Shown: positions 55,186 through 64,000 of the stretch, piece by piece | How positions within the stretch are numbered: position 1 is the stretch's first letter | How the letters are laid out: every line of letters begins with the position of its first letter | DNA from: Sphingomonas sp. Leaf9 | GTDB lineage: Bacteria; Pseudomonadota; Alphaproteobacteria; Sphingomonadales; Sphingomonadaceae | DNA: 64,000 bases | Assembly (NCBI RefSeq): GCF_001421355.1 | Contig: NZ_LMKC01000002.1 | Location: 493,720-557,719 of the forward strand | Reading direction: 5' to 3' | Position numbers and translations under genes: made by a program | Notes under the pieces: model-generated | What the model was told of the DNA's origin: nothing | The model's database searches: none | What the model saw: the letters and a program-made list of their open reading frames with translations, nothing else

Positions 55186-57037
55186 GGAACAGCGCGGTTG
55201 CATCGGTCAGGACGGTCGGGGCGGTGAGCGCGCGGTCGAGATAGAGGTTGCGGGCCTCGCACGAGGTTTCGGCGACGAGCAGGCAACTGTGGCAGGCGGC
55301 ACCGCTCAGCGCGCGTTCGTCGCTGTGGTGGTCGGGGTCGTGTTCGGCGCAGATCGGGTCGCCCGAACACAGTGCCAGCCGGTCGAGCGCACGCTCGGCG
55401 ATGGCGCCCAGGCGGGGGAGGACGGCGACGAGGCCGCCCAGCGTCCCCTGCGCGCCGGTCGAGGCGGTGTAGAGCAGCAGGCCGTAGCGCGGGCCGTCTT
55501 CCTCGAGGATTGCGTAGAGCCGTTCCTTGAGCGCGGTGGCGGGGTAGCCGCAGTCGAGGGCGATCTCGTTCATCAGCGCGTGGGAAAAGCCGTGCATCGC
55601 GTAATAGGCGAGGTTCGGGAAGCGCAGCTTGTCGCCATAGGCCTGTCCCTGGCGCCAGCGTTCCCAGCCGCTCCACAGCGCTTCGTGGCGGGCCATGACG
55701 GCGGGCTTGCCCAGCCAGTCGGCGATGGCTTCGGCGTCGAAGCGCAGGAAGATGCCTTCGCCGCGCTGTTCGACGGCGGGCAACCAGTCGAGATCGGTGG
55801 CGAGGGCGGCGCCTTCGACGGCGATGTGCAGTTCCTCCAGATCGCCGTCGATGGCGGTCGGGGCGGCTTCGAAGCGGGTGAATCCGTAGAGGCAGGCGAC
55901 TTCGCGCAGCCGGTGGACCGCGACGACCGAGGCGATGGGGGAAAGGCGGGGGCGGTCGCCGTCCCATTGGTCGCGGGTCAGGGTGCGGGCGTGGAGGCGG
56001 GCGTCGGGGGTGTCGGCGCCGATTTCGGGCAGGCCGGAGGCGAGAAGGTCGAATTCGGCGACCTTGGGTGCCTTTGCCAGATTCTGGTGGCCGGTGGCGC
56101 GCAATTGCGCCACGCGGGCGACGATGTCGGCGTCGCTCCACCCCTCCAGCGCCGCCCGCAGCGACGGGTTGGCGCGGCGGGCGAGGGCCATTTCGGCTTC
56201 GGTCGTTACCCAGTCGATCGCGTCCATCTGCCCCTCCACCAGCCGGGTCAGTTCGTCCTCTGCCGCCGGCAGCGAGATGACGGTCAGGACCTGCGGGAAA
56301 TAGGCGTTGGTCGCGGTGCGGGTGAGGAAGCGCAGGTTCTCGCTACAATCGGCTTCGTCCTTGTTTAGCCAGGGGCGGCGGCCGCGACATTTGCCGAAGC
56401 GGCCATCGGCCTGCGCGTCACGCAGCGACAGCGCGGCGCCGCAGCCGCAGGTGATGCGGGTCGAGGCGGGATCGCCCGAGGTGCCGCGTTCCTCCAGCCA
56501 CAAAGGCTGCACGCAGCGGCCGGGCTGGTCGACATGGACGGCGTAGGACCAGTCGATGTCCTGCAGATGCCCCTTGTGACAGCCCGCGACGAAGCGGATC
56601 GGGGTGACGGCCACGCGCCGGCCGTCATCGTCGATGAAGTCGGCCCGCCCCTTGGGGTTCAGGTCCTGCCAGCGGACGAGGCGGCGGCGGCGGGTGTCGC
56701 CCACCGTTTCCGCATCGCGGGCGACGAACCATGCGGGGAAGATGCGCGCCTCGATCCCCGGCGGTTCGCCATTGCCGGCGCGCGCTTCGTCATCGGCGGG
56801 CGGGGTGCGCAGGGTGAGCTGTACGTCGTCGGCCAGCCGCCCGGTCGCGCGCAGCAGCGTTTCGAGCACGGCGACCGCGCGCGGTTCGTGGACCGGACGC
56901 CAGCTGCCGCGTTCGCGCATGTGCCACAGGTCCAGCCCGCCGATCACGACCGACCGGGTCGGCAGGTCGACCATCGCGCCGGGACCAAAGCCGAAGACCA
57001 GCTGCGATTGGCGAAGCGTGATGCGCTTGCCGGTCAT
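55178..57037 (-). CDS. drmB: DISARM protein DrmB (DUF1998)
   Basis: A 619-residue protein with the DrmB start RQSQLVFGFGPGAMVDLPTR (about residues 9-28). The C-terminal DUF1998 region has GFSHALMNEIALDCGYPATA (about 494-513), LLLYTASTGAQGTLGGLVAV, and a cysteine cluster CSGDPIC...GAACHSCLLVAETSCEARN (about 563-602), a likely zinc site. In DISARM, DrmA and DrmB form the core complex that acts on incoming phage DNA. It overlaps drmA by 4 nt (ATGA) and casA by up to 8 nt. The class 1 partner drmC (a phospholipase D-like gene) does not follow; casA does. Confidence 0.9.
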   Translation of the reverse strand: MTGKRITLRQSQLVFGFGPGAMVDLPTRSVVIGGLDLWHMRERGSWRPVHEPRAVAVLETLLRATGRLADDVQLTLRTPPADDEARAGNGEPPGIEARIFPAWFVARDAETVGDTRRRRLVRWQDLNPKGRADFIDDDGRRVAVTPIRFVAGCHKGHLQDIDWSYAVHVDQPGRCVQPLWLEERGTSGDPASTRITCGCGAALSLRDAQADGRFGKCRGRRPWLNKDEADCSENLRFLTRTATNAYFPQVLTVISLPAAEDELTRLVEGQMDAIDWVTTEAEMALARRANPSLRAALEGWSDADIVARVAQLRATGHQNLAKAPKVAEFDLLASGLPEIGADTPDARLHARTLTRDQWDGDRPRLSPIASVVAVHRLREVACLYGFTRFEAAPTAIDGDLEELHIAVEGAALATDLDWLPAVEQRGEGIFLRFDAEAIADWLGKPAVMARHEALWSGWERWRQGQAYGDKLRFPNLAYYAMHGFSHALMNEIALDCGYPATALKERLYAILEEDGPRYGLLLYTASTGAQGTLGGLVAVLPRLGAIAERALDRLALCSGDPICAEHDPDHHSDERALSGAACHSCLLVAETSCEARNLYLDRALTAPTVLTDATALFHG

Positions 57038-60000
57038 GCCATGTCGCCCGCGCCGCTGACGCGTTCGCCATTGGGACCGCGTGGTTTGACCAGCACGCCG
57101 GGTTCGACATCGCGCATACTATAGCCTGCCTGAAACCGCGCATGGGCGGGGGAGAGATTGGCGAGCGCCGGGTCGAGCGGCGGATGGAGCAGGCGGTGGG
57201 GCCGGTCGTCAAAGCTGAAGCGCCCGCCGGCCATCGTCCCTTGATCGGCAAGCATCATCCAGTCGTCGAGCAGGCCGGAGATGGTCGCCGCCAGCCGGTC
57301 GCGCCCGCCGTCGATGGTTTCCGGCGCACGGTCGACCAGATGCGCGATCACCGCCGCGCGGGTGTCGGGCGCGTTGGCGAGTGCGGCGACGGCGCTGGAC
57401 GGCGTGAGGCTCGGGTCGAGATGGCGAGCGATCGCCACCACCACCGCCGCCAGCGACCGGTCGAGCGCACGCGCCGACCAGGGCGTGACGCTGGTCGCCT
57501 CCACCGCGCGGTAGAAGGTGTCGTGGAAATGGCCGAATTGTTCGAAATGCATCCGGTCGCGCGGGCGGTGGACGTTGAGGACGACCGCGACGAGGCCGGG
57601 GCGGGCAGGATTGCGCCCGACGCGGCTGGTCGCCTGGATATATTCGGCCGCAGTCTTGGGCTGGCCCTGCACCAGCATCAGCCCCAGCCGATCGATATCG
57701 AGGCCGACCGAGATCATGTTGGTCGCCAGCGCCACGTCGACCGGTTCGCTGGTGCCGTCGAAGCGGGTTTCCAAACGCGCCTTGGCCGCTGCGACCTGAT
57801 CGGTCGAGACGCGCGAGGTGAGTTCGACCGGTTCGCTTAAGCTGCGATTGCCGAAGGGGCGGTCGACCGGTTCGATCCGGCGGCGGCGGTCGCCATAGTC
57901 GGCCAGGCGGTTGGCCACCTCATCCTCGACGATGCGTCGTGCACCGCCCAGCTCGCGCAGCGCGTTGAAGTAGCACAGCGCGGTGCGATAGGCGTCGGCC
58001 CCATTCGCTTCATCGGCGCCGTCCGCATCGGCCAGTCCCTGCGCCGCGCCGAGCAGCGTCACCAGCGTTTGCAGGAACACCAGCTTCGGCCCGCGTCCGG
58101 CCGCCGCAATGCCGACATACCAGCGGGCCGGATCGTCGGGGCTTTCAGGCTTCGTCAGCGCGAAAAAGCTGTCGCGGCGGTCGATGCCGGGCGGGGGAAA
58201 GATGCGGGTGTCGTGGCGGTCGAACAGCGCGCGGATCTGGTCGCGGGCGCGGCGGACGGTGGCGGTCGAGGCGACGATCTTGGGCCGGACCCGCTGTCCG
58301 TCGATGGTGCGCGAGGCGAGGCGGTCGATCGCCGCTTCGTAGAGGCCCGCCACCGTGCCCAAGGGGCCGGAGATCAGGTGCAGTTCGTCCTGTACCACCA
58401 GATCGGGCGGCGCGAGGTTGTGGCCGTTGTCGAGCGCGCGGCCCTTGCCGGGTTCGGCTGCGCCGTAGAAGCCGCTGTCGTCGGCGCGATCGAAATGGCC
58501 GAAGAACGCGCCCGCCGCGCCATTCCATGGCAGCGCCGCGAATTTGTCGACCGTGGCGATCAGGAAGGCGGGAAGGCGGCGATAGATCGCCTGGTCGACC
58601 GTCACCACCGGCAGAGCGCGGTCGCCGGTGAAGGCGCAGTCGTGGTTGACGCAGCGCAGTTCGAGATTGGTCGGCGCGTCGCTGTTCGGCACGCAGCGGA
58701 AGCTGTGCGGGGTGAAGGGGGTGTTGCACCACGGGCAGGCCTTGATCGGGGCGGGTGCGCGGCTGTCGCGACCGGTGGTATAGGCGCGGACGCGCTTGAC
58801 GGCGGTGCCGTCGCGCTTGTCGCCTTTGCCGCCCAGCCAATTGGGGCTGGCGTCCGACCCGACCCACAGGCCGATTTCGATCGGCCAGTCGCCGAGCAGC
58901 GGGCGTCCGCCATCGTCGCGATAGTCCGGTCCGGTGCGCAGCAGTTCGAGCGCGCAGACGAGGCCTGCCGCGCGGCCGAGCTGGTCGAGGGTCAGCAGGC
59001 GCAGGGTATAGCGCATGATGACCGCGACCCCGGCACCGAGCAGGCCGCTGGCCCCCAGGCGTCGCAGCGCGATGGTGCAGGCGGCGAGGCCCAGATACGC
59101 CTCCGTCTTGCCGCCGCCGGTCGGGAAGAACAGCAGGTCGGCGGTGTCGCGGTCGCCATGGTGCGGATCGGCCATGCCCGACAGGTTGAGGAGGATGAAG
59201 GCGAGCTGGAACGGCCGCCATGCGGGGTGCGTGTTGGTTGGGCGGCGCGCGCGGGTCGCATCGGCGACGGCGCGGTTGGCGATGGCGAAGGCGCGGCGGA
59301 CGGTGGCGTCCCGCGCCAGCAGCGCGATGCCGGCGGCGATGCGGTCGCAGGCCGTCGCCTGATCGGCGATCAGTTGGCTGGCGGTGCGGACGCGCTGCGG
59401 GGCGGTGGCGATGTCGGCGGCGGTCGCCGCGACATGCTGGTCGGTGGACCATGTGCGATAGGCGGTGACGAGCGGTTGCAAGGCGTCGGCAAGGGTCGCG
59501 CCGTCGCCCGTCGCCAGCGTGGCCAGATGGTCCATGCCGAACGCCACGTCGGCGACGCTGGCGGCCACGGTGCGCTCGACCGCCGCACGGGGCAGGTGGG
59601 TGGTGTGGACCCGGCGGACGACATCATCGGCATCGGCGGCATGGCCGGTCGCGCAACCGAGGCCGACGGCATAGGCGGCGCTGTCGCGATACTGCAGGTC
59701 GGCCAGCTGGTCGTCCCAATCGTCGCGGGTGATGCGCGACAGGTCGTGCTGCGCGACGAAGCCGGTGGCGCAATCGAGCGTCAGGCGCACCTGATAGGCA
59801 TAGGCGAGGTCGCGGTAGCGCGAGGGGGGCTCCAGCCGTTTGTTGACGAGAAACACCGTCACGACCTGCACGTCGCGGGTGGTGCCGTCGGCGCGGGCCA
59901 GCGCAAACCGGCGGGCGCGGATGGCGAGTTCCAGCGCGCCGCCGGGCCGCGCGGTGGCGGCCGATCCGATAAGGGGCACGCGGGTGATCCCGTCCGCCTC

Positions 60001-60498
60001 GCGCGGGATGCGCAGCGTTTCGGTGGCGTGGCGGGGCACGCGCCGCCAGCCGATGGGGGTGCCGTGCGGCTCCGCGCCGCTTTCCAGCATGTCGGGCGGC
60101 AGCGGCGGTTCGGGGGCATAGTCGCCCCATTCGATCGTGACCGACAGCGTATCGACGGACGCGTCGACCATGGTCGACAGGCCGATGGTGCTGGGCAGGA
60201 AGCGGCGACGGGCAGGCGGTGCCTCCGGCTCGTCATGGTCGCCCGCCGCGCCGCCCGCGCCGAAGCCTTCATCGGGGAGCAGCAGGTCGATTTCGTCCCA
60301 GTCGGCATCGGGGGTGTCGTCGGTCCCGGCGGTCAGTTCGCCCGAGGGTGCGATATAGCCGGACAGGTACCAGCGCGACGGGCTTTCGCCCGGCGGCAGG
60401 CGTTCGGTGGCGAGATCGGCGTCGTCCGCCTCGCCGGGGCCGATCAGGTTGCGCCGGAGGCGGGCGACCAGTTCGCTGCGTATTTCGGCTGCGTTCAT
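57034..60498 (-). CDS. drmA: DISARM helicase DrmA
   Basis: A 1154-residue SF2 helicase. Residues 1-430 form the DrmA N-terminal region. The motor carries Walker A FFPTGGGKTEAYLG (about 466-479), DELH (about 702-705), ASTATVRRA (about 738-746), TNMISVGLDIDRLGL and QATSRVGRNP. It lacks an HD nuclease domain, so it is not Cas3, although a helicase at this place relative to Cascade genes invites confusion. With DrmB it binds and translocates on DNA. It overlaps drmMI and drmB by 4 nt each, so the three are translationally coupled. Confidence 0.92.
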   Translation of the reverse strand: MNAAEIRSELVARLRRNLIGPGEADDADLATERLPPGESPSRWYLSGYIAPSGELTAGTDDTPDADWDEIDLLLPDEGFGAGGAAGDHDEPEAPPARRRFLPSTIGLSTMVDASVDTLSVTIEWGDYAPEPPLPPDMLESGAEPHGTPIGWRRVPRHATETLRIPREADGITRVPLIGSAATARPGGALELAIRARRFALARADGTTRDVQVVTVFLVNKRLEPPSRYRDLAYAYQVRLTLDCATGFVAQHDLSRITRDDWDDQLADLQYRDSAAYAVGLGCATGHAADADDVVRRVHTTHLPRAAVERTVAASVADVAFGMDHLATLATGDGATLADALQPLVTAYRTWSTDQHVAATAADIATAPQRVRTASQLIADQATACDRIAAGIALLARDATVRRAFAIANRAVADATRARRPTNTHPAWRPFQLAFILLNLSGMADPHHGDRDTADLLFFPTGGGKTEAYLGLAACTIALRRLGASGLLGAGVAVIMRYTLRLLTLDQLGRAAGLVCALELLRTGPDYRDDGGRPLLGDWPIEIGLWVGSDASPNWLGGKGDKRDGTAVKRVRAYTTGRDSRAPAPIKACPWCNTPFTPHSFRCVPNSDAPTNLELRCVNHDCAFTGDRALPVVTVDQAIYRRLPAFLIATVDKFAALPWNGAAGAFFGHFDRADDSGFYGAAEPGKGRALDNGHNLAPPDLVVQDELHLISGPLGTVAGLYEAAIDRLASRTIDGQRVRPKIVASTATVRRARDQIRALFDRHDTRIFPPPGIDRRDSFFALTKPESPDDPARWYVGIAAAGRGPKLVFLQTLVTLLGAAQGLADADGADEANGADAYRTALCYFNALRELGGARRIVEDEVANRLADYGDRRRRIEPVDRPFGNRSLSEPVELTSRVSTDQVAAAKARLETRFDGTSEPVDVALATNMISVGLDIDRLGLMLVQGQPKTAAEYIQATSRVGRNPARPGLVAVVLNVHRPRDRMHFEQFGHFHDTFYRAVEATSVTPWSARALDRSLAAVVVAIARHLDPSLTPSSAVAALANAPDTRAAVIAHLVDRAPETIDGGRDRLAATISGLLDDWMMLADQGTMAGGRFSFDDRPHRLLHPPLDPALANLSPAHARFQAGYSMRDVEPGVLVKPRGPNGERVSGAGDMA

Positions 60499-63400
60499 GC
60501 CATCCGCTCCATGTTCGCGCGTTCCTCGTTCAGCCGCAGCAGCCGCGCCAGCACCGCGTCGCGCAATGGCGCGCGCCAGAACAGGCGGCCGCGATAGCGG
60601 TGGTCGTCTTCGGTTTCGGGATCGAGGAACACCGGCGATTCCTCGGCGGCGAGGTCGTCCCAGCCATAGGCGGCCAGCACCGCGCGATCCATTTGGGCGT
60701 GCAGGTCGCGCAGGGTCGCGATGTCGGCATCGGTGTCGGTCGCGCGGTGGAAGCGGTTGTAGGTGGGCGTCATGCCCTGTTCGCGGGTGATCATCAGTTG
60801 CGCGCGGTGGTCGTGATAGGCCTGGCCGGCGGCTTCGAGGGTGGGGTCGGTGTCGAAGGCCGGGGGCAGGGGGAAGGTTTCGAAACAGTCGGACGGGGTG
60901 TAGCGCAGGTCGTCCTTCATCGAGGAGGCGAAGGCGCGCGCCCAGACTTCGTGCACGCGGGATTGGAGCGTGGCGAAGGCGGCGAACGTATCAAGGGCAA
61001 AGACGGCCGTCGTGTGCGAATACACTGATCCGTTTGGCAGCCGAGCAAAAGCCATATGCGGCGTCGCCCCACAATTCACGACCAGAACCACCGGCAACCC
61101 GGCGATCGCGGCATAGAGTCCGGGACGTTTCTCCGCGTACTGCCACCATCGCTGTCGGAGCGCTGGTCGATCCTGTAGGTCCCTGTCCGGCTTTACCCGC
61201 GTGCGCACGATCCCGAGCAGGTCAGGCCAGTCCGCTGCGACGGATAGCGGATAGTCGGTGGCGACAATTCCAAGGCGGAGCTGATCCTGTTGCACGATAG
61301 CGCTCAGTTCCGACCAGCGGGAATCGTCTTCTGCGCGACGCAACGGCCGGTCAAAGAAATCAACGACATAGCGATGATGCGCGAAGGTTGGAGAGTTGTT
61401 GACTTCCTCGCCGCCAAGATAGGGTTTGATGACGTTGGCGTTTTTCGGATCGCTGGCGATCAGCCGGTGCATTTCGTGCAGCGGCGTCGCCTTGCCCTTC
61501 GCCGCGTTCACATCGTCGAAGGTAAATCCCATCCCGAGCAGGAACGAACCGATGAACGCCTTGCCCGCATTGGCCTTCAGCGCTGCCGGCGAGCCGTCCA
61601 GATCGCCCTCCATCAGATAGGCCGAGATGCGGCGCACCGGGCGGCCGTCCAGCACCGGCACGCCGTCGTCCGGCCCGCGCCGGACGAAGACCTGCGCGAC
61701 GACGACGGCCGCTTCGCCTTCCCACACATGGCGGCTGACCGCGCGGGTGATGGTGCCGCCGTCGGCCAGGATGCGGGTCAGGCCGCTGTCGCGGGTGTCG
61801 CCCTGGCGGATGGTGTTGGTCGCGATCAGGCCGAAGGTGCCGCCGACGCGCAACAGGCTGAAGGCGCGGCGAAAGAAATGCGCGGCGAGGTCGGCATTGC
61901 CGTGCGTGCCGTCGTGCAGCGTCTTCAGCCAGTCGGGATAGGCGGCGGCGTGGCCGGCGGCGATGGTGTTCTTGCCGGCGAACGGCGGGTTGCCGATGAT
62001 CGCGTCGAACCCCGGATTGGGGCGGCTGAACACATCGTCGAACGCCAGTTCCCAGTGAAAGCCCTCGATCCCGATCGGGTCGGCGTGCAGTGCCGCCTGC
62101 AGCGTGGCGAGGCGGTCCCAGCCGATGTCGTCGGGGGCCAGCACCGCCTGCTGCACCTCCGCCAGCCGGGCGAGGCGGTCGCGCGCGTTGCTGCCGGAAA
62201 AGAACGACCAGAGGACCGCATCGGCGATCCGGTGGGCGCGCCGCAGTGCCTCCGTGGCGGCGAGGTTGCGGCGTTCCTGCGTCGCATAGGGCGCGATCTC
62301 CGCCTCTTGCCGCATCAGCCGGCGCAGTTCGGCGGCGGCGGCGATGCCGTCCTGCACGATCGCCTCGACGAAGCCGTGCTGGCGCGACACCTTGCCCCAG
62401 GTTACCGCGACGATGTTCGGGTTGGGCAGGCCGACCAGACTGTCGCCCGAACGGAGCACCGCGTCGAGGAAGGTGAATTCATGCGCGCTCGCCAGCGTCT
62501 CCAGCCAGAGCGAGAGCTTGGCGAGGTCGATGGCGAGGGGGTTGCGGTCGACGCCGCGCAGGCAGTGTTGCGCCACCAGCCGTTTGGCGTGGAGCAGTTC
62601 ATGTTCGTCGGCCGGGATCGTCGGGCGCTGCGCGGGCCAGCGGGTCCACGCGGCGACCAGGCGTTCGCCCAGCTGGCGGCATGCTTCGACCAGGAACGCG
62701 CCCGATCCGGCGGCGGGGTCGCAGACTTTCAGGTCGAGCACGTCGGCTGAGCCGGCGTCGGGACCGATCCGGGCGAAGGCGGGGGCGAGCGCATGGGCAA
62801 CGATCGGGCCGGTCAGGCTGGGCGGGGTATAGTGGCTGCCGGTGCGGCGGCGTTCGTCGGTGGGTTGCAGGATCGGGGTGCCCGCCGCGACCGGCGCGCA
62901 GCCGGGTGACGCGCGGGTGTCGGCGACCGGGGCGAGCGCGGCGGCGAGGGCCGCTGTGTCGGTGCCGGTCTTCAGCGCACGCGATACCGGGGTCGGCCAT
63001 GCGCCGCGTCCGGTGGTGGTCTTCAGCCACTTCTCCCGCTCGCTGCCGGGCAGCGCGGCCAGCGCGGACAGGTCGACCCAGACCGGCACGCGGTTCGCCT
63101 TGCCCGCGCGGATCGCCAGCATCGGGGCGGGCGCGCACTGTGCGGTGAAGCCCATCACCGTTTCATAGACCGAGCCGATCTGTTCGACGCTGAGCGCGCG
63201 GTAGGCGATGCGTTCGCCCCGGTCGATCAGCAGCGCGTCGAGGATGCGCAGGACGCAGCCGTCGCCGACCGGCAGTACTGCCTCCGCATCGCCCGGCGCG
63301 TCGCGGCCGAGCAGGAAGGGGAAGGCGTCCTCGTCGAACAATTTGCCGCCGCGCGCCTGCATGAAGCCCGACGGATCGCCGCGCCCGACCAGCCGGAACA

Positions 63401-64000
63401 GCGCGACCAGCCGCCCCCAGCTGCCACGCCGTTCGTCCATCACATCGGGATAGAGCGCGGCATCGTCGCGCAGCCGCAGGTGGAGCGCGCCGAGCGCATA
63501 GCCCTGCTCATACAGGGTCGCCGCCGCCCCGCCGGGCTGCGAGGGCATCAGCGCGCGATCCTCGGCATAGAGGACGAAGACCAGCCGCAGCAGGACGGTC
63601 AGCAGCCCTTCGTAGAGATGCTGCGGCCGGTCCTGCGCCAAGGTCCGCACGCGCGCGGGGTCGGCGGCGTCCAGTCCGCGCAGCAGTTCGTGGAGCGACG
63701 CCAGTACCTGCCCCGCCAGCCGAGTCGACACATCGGCCTGCGCCGCGCGACTTTCGGCGAGGAGGGCGGGCAGGCGGTGCGACGGCGGGCCGGTGAACAG
63801 CGCGTGGCCGTCGAGCAGTAGCTTCAGCCCGCCCAGCATCCCGCGCCCGGCAACATCCGACAAGGGGGCGAGCGGCCAGCTCATATGCCCCGACACCTCG
63901 CCGCGCGGGGTGACGACCAAGCGGAGGATGGCTTCGGTGGTCGCGCCCTCCCGCCGGCCGGTTTCGCGTGCGCCGATAAGGATGCCCGCACCGATGCCGG
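60495..64000 (-). CDS. drmMI: DISARM adenine methyltransferase DrmMI, partial
   Basis: The frame is open to the right edge, so the start lies outside; at least 1167 residues are present. It is a large Eco57I-like N6-adenine methyltransferase. RTGSHYTPPSL precedes motif I as VCDPAAGSGAFLVEACRQLG (halfway along), the catalytic motif IV is IIGNPPFAGKN, and the C-terminal part resembles a target-recognition domain. DrmMI marks host DNA and defines class 1 DISARM, whose first gene drmD would be expected further right. It overlaps drmA by 4 nt. Whether a cas3 gene lies beyond the edge cannot be seen. Confidence 0.88.
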   Translation of the reverse strand, partial: GIGAGILIGARETGRREGATTEAILRLVVTPRGEVSGHMSWPLAPLSDVAGRGMLGGLKLLLDGHALFTGPPSHRLPALLAESRAAQADVSTRLAGQVLASLHELLRGLDAADPARVRTLAQDRPQHLYEGLLTVLLRLVFVLYAEDRALMPSQPGGAAATLYEQGYALGALHLRLRDDAALYPDVMDERRGSWGRLVALFRLVGRGDPSGFMQARGGKLFDEDAFPFLLGRDAPGDAEAVLPVGDGCVLRILDALLIDRGERIAYRALSVEQIGSVYETVMGFTAQCAPAPMLAIRAGKANRVPVWVDLSALAALPGSEREKWLKTTTGRGAWPTPVSRALKTGTDTAALAAALAPVADTRASPGCAPVAAGTPILQPTDERRRTGSHYTPPSLTGPIVAHALAPAFARIGPDAGSADVLDLKVCDPAAGSGAFLVEACRQLGERLVAAWTRWPAQRPTIPADEHELLHAKRLVAQHCLRGVDRNPLAIDLAKLSLWLETLASAHEFTFLDAVLRSGDSLVGLPNPNIVAVTWGKVSRQHGFVEAIVQDGIAAAAELRRLMRQEAEIAPYATQERRNLAATEALRRAHRIADAVLWSFFSGSNARDRLARLAEVQQAVLAPDDIGWDRLATLQAALHADPIGIEGFHWELAFDDVFSRPNPGFDAIIGNPPFAGKNTIAAGHAAAYPDWLKTLHDGTHGNADLAAHFFRRAFSLLRVGGTFGLIATNTIRQGDTRDSGLTRILADGGTITRAVSRHVWEGEAAVVVAQVFVRRGPDDGVPVLDGRPVRRISAYLMEGDLDGSPAALKANAGKAFIGSFLLGMGFTFDDVNAAKGKATPLHEMHRLIASDPKNANVIKPYLGGEEVNNSPTFAHHRYVVDFFDRPLRRAEDDSRWSELSAIVQQDQLRLGIVATDYPLSVAADWPDLLGIVRTRVKPDRDLQDRPALRQRWWQYAEKRPGLYAAIAGLPVVLVVNCGATPHMAFARLPNGSVYSHTTAVFALDTFAAFATLQSRVHEVWARAFASSMKDDLRYTPSDCFETFPLPPAFDTDPTLEAAGQAYHDHRAQLMITREQGMTPTYNRFHRATDTDADIATLRDLHAQMDRAVLAAYGWDDLAAEESPVFLDPETEDDHRYRGRLFWRAPLRDAVLARLLRLNEERANMERMA

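Noticed and set aside
53209..55227. 672-codon plus-strand open frame opposite casA and cse2
   Set aside because: Shadow of the casA/cse2 coding strand with no family resemblance; the minus-strand genes have clear motifs.
57034..60498. The large helicase upstream of casA as a Cas3
   Set aside because: There is no HD nuclease domain, and the N-terminal region, the DELH motif and the neighbouring DUF1998 gene identify DISARM DrmA.
58069..60597. 842-codon plus-strand open frame
   Set aside because: It is antisense to drmA, lacks any domain, and is rich in Gly/Ala/Arg as expected from the complement of GC-rich coding DNA.

Overview
The window is GC-rich and densely coded. It carries a TonB-dependent receptor, an alginate-export-type porin, an ars operon and many GTG or ATGA-overlap starts. 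This suggests an alphaproteobacterium, most likely a member of the Sphingomonadales. The genus assignment is an inference from gene content and style; no rRNA or housekeeping marker is present.

Layout. (1) 1-4.8 kb: a BON-domain protein, about 1.2 kb with no convincing gene, and a leftward group of four accessory genes that includes a PolB-like 3'-5' exonuclease. (2) 4.8-13.7 kb: a defence island made of a complete type I restriction-modification operon (hsdR, hsdM, hsdS), an Mrr-type endonuclease, and hipBA with a strong palindromic operator. (3) 13.7-14.4 kb: an AT-rich, gene-poor insert with a 16-bp inverted repeat. (4) 14.4-24.1 kb: arsR-arsC-arsB-arsH, a class A beta-lactamase-like lipoprotein, a membrane protein and an SLC13 transporter, then a decaying stretch. 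That stretch holds a frameshifted endonuclease/exonuclease/phosphatase, a porin with a frameshift near its end, and head-to-head remnants of an MBL hydrolase and a TauE/SafE exporter. (5) 24.5-26.8 kb: a four-gene TetR-controlled operon. (6) 26.8-33.7 kb: an RNA-repair locus. RtcR, a sigma-54 activator, is transcribed away from an operon of Ro60-like rsr, three Y-RNA-like genes, rtcB, a nucleotidyltransferase and rtcA. (7) 33.7-45 kb: a Nudix-type regulator, TetR plus aldo/keto reductase, and an amino-sugar cluster (FAD monooxygenase, GntR, MurQ, symporter, TonB receptor, GH84-like glycosidase). (8) 45.3-64 kb: a type I-E CRISPR array of 63 repeats followed by cas2-cas1-cas6e-cas5e-cas7e-cse2-casA. 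This continues without a break into drmB-drmA-drmMI of a class 1 DISARM system that runs off the right edge.

The two most notable features are as follows. First, the intergenic region between rsr and rtcB folds into three consecutive Y RNAs. They share the same Ro-binding stem, with compensating base changes, but carry three different tRNA-mimic heads: one apparently opened at the D-loop, one opened at the anticodon and closed by a UUCG loop, and one reduced to a T-arm plus a GNRA hairpin. Second, the DISARM genes and the Cascade/adaptation genes overlap end to end as one apparent transcription unit. No cas3 lies in the window: DISARM drmB occupies the position just upstream of casA where cas3 often sits, and casA carries an in-frame amber codon. 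The array is long and regular, so adaptation was active in the past; interference by this Cascade is doubtful unless Cas3 comes from elsewhere and the amber codon is suppressed or an artefact.
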